A DNA stretch of 64,000 nt from Microdochium bolleyi. Taxonomy: Eukaryota > Ascomycota > Sordariomycetes > Xylariales > Microdochiaceae. Positions 58,701 through 64,000 of the stretch are shown here, piece after piece. A program made the translations under genes and the position numbers. A model generated the notes under the pieces. The model was not told where the DNA came from. It searched no databases and was given only the letters and a program-made list of their open reading frames with translations. Location of the stretch: the NCBI GenBank assembly GCA_001566295.1, contig KQ964248.1:992001-1056000 (forward strand), given 5' to 3'. Every line of letters begins with the position of its first letter. Position 1 is the stretch's first letter.

Positions 58701-59419
58701 TTGGCGTTCAACTTCGACGAGGGCATAACTCCTGGAGTCGGCTACACAGGCGATGGAGTCACGCCGTACTGAGAGGGTTGTGCCGGCGAAGTCGATTTTC
58801 TTCAGGACTCGCGCATCGTCTCCAATCCTGACGACCTGTATGCGTCTTGTCAAGGACAACAGTATCGATACGCCCTGGCCATCGCGCTCGTTGGGCTCGA
58901 GGCCGAGCTCATTCAGGTCCACGCCACCAATCCATCCGCAGTTCTTGACTTGGGTGGTACCAAAGACCGGACTTAGTTCTGGTAGAGAGTAGAATGTCGC
59001 CGTCCAATTGCACAGAACGCAGGCTTTGCCGACCCTCGGCAGGAGCAGGATCTGTTGCACGCCGGGTCTTGCAGTGCTGCCACCAGCTGGTGGCGCAAAC
59101 GCCGGCTCGAGACGCGAGGCGAGGATGAAGACTGGGGCGCCAGTCTTGTCGCTGGGGTCGGGGGGGATCTGAACGAAGTGTAGCAATTCGGAGTTGGAGG
59201 TGCCGACGTAGAGGTTGCCATCTTGAACACTGGAGGTTAGGGGCAATGTCTGGTGTTGATCGATCCAGGACGGGCGCAAGACATACCGAGGTACTCGACA
59301 CAATTGATCTTTATGTCGTCCCTGGAGCCGTCGGCCGATAAGGGCACGTCGGCAAGCAGGTCACGGAGTATGAAGGGCCCAGCATTGAGTTGCTGCTGGG
59401 CCGGTCGAGGCGGCCCCAT
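55707..59419 (-). CDS. vps3: Vps3/TGFBRAP1-like CORVET subunit
   Basis: Large tethering protein of the Vps3/Vps39 family; Vps3 is the CORVET subunit that binds Rab5-type GTPases on endosomes, and Vps39 is its HOPS counterpart. Exons 59419-59295 and 59229-55707 give 1215 aa. The 65-nt intron uses GTACCT at 59294, because only this donor joins VPLSADGSRDDIKINCVD in frame to VQDGNLYVGTSNSELLHF. The N-terminal CNH-type propeller (~30-400) has an unusually long Pro/Ser-rich insert (~250-340). Helical repeats follow with Vps39-domain-1-like sequence (~760-870), and the C-terminus (~1150-1205, IPDSWSVDIVSGFLVKAL and following) matches Vps39 domain 2. The start is the first in-frame ATG; the frame stays open upstream to ~59690, so a longer N-terminus is possible. 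I favour Vps3 over Vps39 from overall resemblance to fungal 'TGF-beta receptor-associated protein 1' entries; that choice is less certain than the family. Confidence 0.85.
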
Positions 59420-60096
59420 CGTGAAGCTTTGGATCACGACTCTGTCGTCATCGCGGCGCAGATGAGACCCGGTTGGCTGCCTGGCGGAGTTGCCCCCGTT
59501 GCTGCTGTGCCGTTGCTGTTGCCAAGGTCGGGGTCGGGGTCGAGGAAGCTGCGCGGTTGTTGCGGGACTCGAGCAGGCTCCGGTCTGTGGCGGCTGCGGG
59601 CTGAGCGAGTTCTTGATGGTGACCTCGGGACCGCGAGTCGCAAGTCGAGAGCTCGTGAAGCTCGACACGGGAGTGGAGGGCCGGCTTAGGCAGGGGTGAG
59701 TGAGTGCAGGCCGGCGCCAGCGCAGGCTGGGGGCACGTCAGCGAGCGCTGACACGGCGACGATCAGCCCTGGAAGACCCCTGCATGAGAGGGGGGTGGAG
59801 GTGCATGACCGGTGTACCTCCTGCGCCAGCTCTGTATGGGGAGGAACCTGCTGCCGTCGGAGCTAGTCCAACCCGCAAGCGGCCACGACACAAGCCGAAC
59901 CTGGAAGTGACCAAACCCCTTCCTTCAACCGTTGCGACCTCAACCAGTGCACGACACTCCTACTTCCTCCGAACTCCACGACAGCGCCTTTCTCTACCGG
60001 CCGAAGCCTCTTCTGAGCGCCCTGCACGAATGCGCTGAGAGCCAACCTGCCCAAGCCTGAGGACGGGCTCGTTCAGCGTATCTCTCTCGAAACACC
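59420..60096. other. Shared divergent promoter of Vps3-like and CASP genes
   Basis: 677 bp between the two start codons. The left part keeps the Vps3-like frame open; the right part is C/T-rich leader for CASP. No separate gene is seen. Confidence 0.55.
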
Positions 60097-62423
60097 ATGG
60101 CCGACCTCGCCGAGTTCATGCCTGCCGTCGAGGCTTCCACGGCCGACGCGAGCAACACGAAAGACCACTCTGGCGCATCCACAGAAGCCACCAACAAGTT
60201 CCAAGATGCAATCGCAGCGTGGAGGAGTACGTGCTCGCGCCACAGACATTGCGTTGCACAAGCTAATGTCAGACAGCGATCGACCTAACCAACCTCATCC
60301 AGACCCTCGATAACACCGCGTCCGACATTGTGTCCTACCAACGAGACTCGACCGTCCAGCGGAAGGATCTTGCCCAAAAGACCAAGGACTTCCGGAAGCT
60401 CGACGATGGCGCAAAGCTCACCGAGATCAAAGGCCTGCTCAAAGCATACCAGACCTTCATCGACCTTCTCACCAACCACTCCAAGTCGACCAACTCAGCC
60501 TTCCTGCAGGTGTACTCGGCCTTTGAGAACGCCCCTGATCCATACCCCCTCCTCGAGGCGTCCGTCGATTCCATGCTCGTGTCCGAAGACACGTTGCCGA
60601 AGCTCACGAAAGAAAATGAACATCTGCAAAAGAGCATCTCAAAGCTGACGACGCAGCTCGAGGAGACTGAGTCGCGCTTACAGACAGAAACCACAAACCG
60701 CCAAGACCTGGAGAAGAATCTCGAGTCCAAGGTCAAGGAGGTCGAGCAGACATGGACTGCTCTTCTCGAGGAGTCGAAGGACAACTGGGAAACCAAGGAG
60801 ATTGCGCTCGAGGAGAAGATCGAGAGCCAGGAACGGTTGATCACCGAGATCAAGGCCAGCTATGAGGTCAACCAACGACTGAAAGGGTCGGAGGATGCTG
60901 ATGCTGAAGGTGGTCGAGGACATGTCACAAGTGCCGAGTTGGACATGGTCAACTCTGACCTCGAGCGGACAAGTGCCAGGCTTGCCGAGGTTGAGGCACG
61001 GAACGAGCAGCTGCGGCTGGATCTCGCGCAAGCAAAGTCTCACCTTCCGACACAGGCGCCATCGCCCGAGGACGACCCAAGCTTCATGCGCATGCGATCG
61101 GAGAATTCGTCCCTTATTCGCAAGCTCGATGCGTCTCGCCTAGAGAAGGAGGCATTCAAACGCGATATCGACACGAAACTCCGGAGTCTCGAGCGAGAAG
61201 TCGGCTTGCTCAAGGACGAGCGGGACAATCTCAAGTCCAAGGTTCAGAAGTGGAGCGACTATGAGGATGTGAAGCAAGAGCTCGAGGTACTCAAGAGCAT
61301 CGAGTTTGCGACCGGGGACGACGACGATATTCTGGCCACCCAGGATTCCAATGGAAGCACCACGAAGGCCAAGGGCGACACACTTGAGCAGCTTCTGCTA
61401 GCACGAAACAAGAAGCTCAGCGACGAGCTGACCATATTGAGGGTGTCTCACCAGGATCTTCAAGGTCGCCTGGAGAATCTGCAGGAAGATATGTCGAAAA
61501 CCAATGCAGACCTGGAGCGGGCACAAAACCTCAACGCGCAGCTCGAGAACGACCTGGCGAATCTGCAAGCAGAAGGTCAGAACCACTTCTCCTCGGGAGC
61601 CTCCGTGGCGGGCACATACGCCAAGTACGCGCCGTCCCTTGCGCCAGGGAGGCGTGGAGGGAGGACATCCCCGACATCCTCCATCATCTCTGGCTTCAAC
61701 CCACGGACCGATGGCGGTGGCGGCGAGGCGATGGGTGGCGGCTCTGGAATACTGCCCATGATCACAGCACAGCGCGACCGATTCAAGCAGCGGAATGCCC
61801 AGCTGGAGACAGAAATTTCAGACAGTCACAGGTCGATATCCCAGCTCCGCCAGGAAGTTGCAGCCCTGCAGAAGGACAACCTCCAGCTCTACGAGAAGAC
61901 CCGGTACGTCTCCTCGTACAACCGCGGCGGCCCCTCAGCCTCCACAACCTCGTCGTCCGCGTACTCGTCGAACCCGAACCCGTCGACGGTCGCGATAGGC
62001 GGAACGGGCAACCCAGGCATCGCGCTCGACCGGTACAAGCAGGCGTACGAGGCCAACATCTCGCCCTTTGCGGCGTTCCGTGGCCGCGAGTCTGCGCGCG
62101 CGTACAAGCGCATGAGCCTGCCCGAGCGGGTGGTGTACTCGGTGACGCGGATGGTCCTGGCGTCGCGGACGAGCAGGAACCTGTTCGCCGCGTACTGCGT
62201 GGCGCTGCACGTGCTCGTCTTCATGTCGCTGTACTGGATGGGCACAGCTGATGTGGAGCAGCACGGCAGCCACCTGAGCGCGGGCGTGCAGGCTGCCGCG
62301 GCGGCGGCGGCGGCAGGGGCCGGGGGCAGTCGTGGAGGTTCCGGGACCGGTAGTGGCGGGGCAGCAGGAGGAGCGGCGGCGGCGCATGGTGGATGGCAGC
62401 AGGAGGGCTTCAATGGGCACTGA
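60097..62423 (+). CDS. CASP-type golgin (Coy1)
   Basis: Tail-anchored coiled-coil golgin of the CASP/Coy1 family, which tethers vesicles in intra-Golgi retrograde transport. Exon 1 is 60097-60226 and exon 2 60277-62423; the 50-nt intron has a GTACGT donor and an AGCTAATG branch. The product is 758 aa. The N-terminal CASP signature is present (AAWRTIDLTNLIQTLDNTAS, then DFRKLDDGAKLTEIKGLLKA). Long coiled coils run from ~140 to ~470 and ~530 to ~600. The conserved CASP C-terminus follows (DRYKQAYEANISPFAAFRGR, then PERVVYSVTRMVLASRTSRN) with one membrane helix at ~678-697 (FAAYCVALHVLVFMSLYW) carrying the conserved Tyr and His. An Ala/Gly-rich lumenal tail of ~59 residues is longer than usual. 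It is transcribed away from the Vps3-like gene. Confidence 0.95.
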
Positions 62424-62600
62424 CGTTCGTATAGATGGCGTTGCAACGTAGCGGAAGAATGCAAGAACAAAAGTGGCGATGACCGCCCTAGAGAGCTCCT
62501 ACCTTGTGTCATCTTCTTGTGTGAAGCTGTAGTCCGCAATCATGGTCCATGAACCTGATCTATTCCTCAGCTCGCGCTCCATGGACGTCTGTGGTATGAC

Positions 62601-62612
62601 GGGGGGGGGGGG
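62601..62612. repeat. 12-bp poly-G run
   Basis: Twelve uninterrupted G residues about 180 bp after the CASP stop codon. Confidence 0.95.
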
Positions 62613-63123
62613 CTCCCTCTGCTGTCTTTGTCGCGACAAAGGTACCCTAGCGTAGGCGTCTTACCCGTAGCCCCATGTGCTTTATTCCTGCAGACCTGGA
62701 TGCAGCCGGACCGACTGCTGCCGCGTGTGGGCCGCTATCCCGAACAGCAGTGCCGTTGCGAAAGAAGAAGAATAAGGCAGCGGGCTCATCGCGGCCGCGC
62801 TTGCACGTGGTGCGTCAACATGATAGGCGGGTCGTCACCATTAACGGTAGCAGGCAAGCAGGCAAAGTCAACACCATACGCAGGCCATACTAATTAGGCC
62901 AAGAGTATAAGAGTAGTCACATGCTGAAATATCGATTCTGGACCGCCATGGTGTTACAGCGAGTGGTAGCAACACTGGGTATCCCCCCTGGCCCCTCGCG
63001 ATCTTCAGCACGGCAATCTTGGAATACCTGGGCAGATGTCCCTGGCTGGCCTGTGTCCTTCCAGAAGTCGATGGGACCTGCCCTCAGGCGAGACGGCCCA
63101 GTGCCACACGTGCGCACACCAGG

Positions 63124-63140
63124 ACACACACACACACACA
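63124..63140. repeat. (AC)n microsatellite
   Basis: Eight AC dinucleotides in non-coding DNA. Confidence 0.9.
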
Positions 63141-64000
63141 GAAGACACACGCGCGTCTTGGATTTCAGGTGGCTACCCGCTGCCGGGCGGCTAGTCTGGC
63201 TGACGTGTGTGTAAGTGTGTGGGCGTTAGGGACGGAGGGGGAGGTGGTGGTGGGTGTGGGGATGGACGGCGGGAAGAGGCTGATGCAAAAATAAACCAAG
63301 ACAGTTGAGCGGCGGCGGCGGGCGGGAAGAGACAATGGACAATGAGGCTGGGTGGGGGGTGGACGGACCCGGTCTGTAAGCGCGGGCGAATGGGATTCGG
63401 CGAGGACTGTGGGGTTTGCCCTTGCCATGGATGCCCGGCCTGGTGTGTGTTCTTCGGCGTCGGCACTTTTCAAGCGCAGGGTGTCTTGGCTTTCTCTATC
63501 AAGGCAGGTCTGTAGTAAAATTTTACAGTCGGTTATTCGCCATGGGAGTACGACATAGAGCAGACCGGCTCGTGCGAAGCCGAGTCCCGTCCCTTGTTGC
63601 CTGCTTCCAGATGTCCACAGGGAATGTTGCTGACGGAAGTGGAGAGTGTACTCCGTAACGCGAACTCGAATAGAGCCTCTGAAGGTCTCGAACAGCCACT
63701 TCCTAGGTCTGCATGCAGTCATGAACACCCACTGTTGCCGTCCGGCCCGCCCTCTCCGCGGAAGTCCAGAGATCCAGCTGTCGCCCACGCAAGCGTGGCC
63801 AGCTTCACCAGTGCGTGTCCACAACCACGACGACGGCATCCATGGATACAGAGACGACCACCACCGCTTCCTGGACAACCACCACAATGCGCACCCTTGG
63901 ACGGGCGCTTGGAGAAGTGGACCGCCCGCTGAGAGCCGCAGCCAATGGGGCGCTAGCGCGGGTCTGCGGGCAGGGGCAGCGGCAGGAGCGACCCCGGCAG

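Larger units (their letters stand above)
62424..64000. other. Right-edge intergenic DNA
   Basis: 3' flank of CASP, then 1.4 kb with no supportable gene. It contains a 12-G run (62601-62612), an (AC)n repeat (63124-63140) and G/GT-rich sequence (63205-63265). The 240-codon minus-strand frame at 63165-63887 has no domain and a Trp/Arg-rich composition. Confidence 0.45.

Noticed and set aside
63165..63887. 240-codon minus-strand frame at the right edge
   Set aside because: Trp/Arg/Pro-rich sequence through simple repeats, no domain and no splice structure.

Overview
The window is nuclear DNA from a filamentous ascomycete (Pezizomycotina, most likely Sordariomycetes). Protein-coding genes are interrupted by short introns (46-94 nt, one of 283 nt and one of 205 nt) with fungal GTANGT-type donors, CTNAC-like branch points and YAG acceptors. 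Genes lie on both strands with pyrimidine-rich leaders. The products are typically fungal: an AzgA-type purine permease, a cAMP-receptor-like GPCR, a DUF6590 protein and a CASP golgin. There is no operon structure and no bacterial signal. I rebuilt sixteen protein-coding genes; for the spliced ones every exon join was checked for phase by hand.

Layout. 1-11 kb: a two-exon hypothetical gene (1415-2345 +), a Dcr2-like membrane-anchored calcineurin-type phosphoesterase (3272-5365 -), then 5 kb with no convincing gene, then a small acidic protein (10415-11194 -) with a PP1-docking-like C-terminus. 11.2-22.4 kb: a long stretch without a supportable gene, holding only microsatellites and a 14-bp minisatellite. 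22.4-36 kb: a large disordered protein (22437-24341 +), a single-pass membrane protein with a charged tail (26415-27806 +), an eight-exon DUF6590 gene (29399-31308 -) and an orphan coiled-coil protein (33063-35174 +). 37.9-41.2 kb: nucleolar fibrillarin and ribosomal protein uL22/L17 transcribed divergently. 43-48 kb: a GPCR and a methyltransferase-like gene, convergent. 51-64 kb: purine permease, UCH37-type deubiquitinase, Vps3-like CORVET subunit and CASP golgin, followed by 1.6 kb of simple-sequence-rich DNA.

Functional grouping. Two divergent pairs link related jobs: fibrillarin with uL22 (ribosome production), and Vps3 with CASP (Golgi-endosome-vacuole traffic). The GPCR, the purine permease and the phosphoesterase belong to nutrient sensing, uptake and cell-cycle/phosphate signalling. 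No secondary-metabolite cluster, transposon ORF, tRNA, rRNA or CRISPR array was found. I did not find a clearly new biological system. The most unusual items are a tandemly duplicated splice donor in the DUF6590 gene, two competing splice donors in the Vps3 gene, and several orphan proteins with distinctive terminal motifs.
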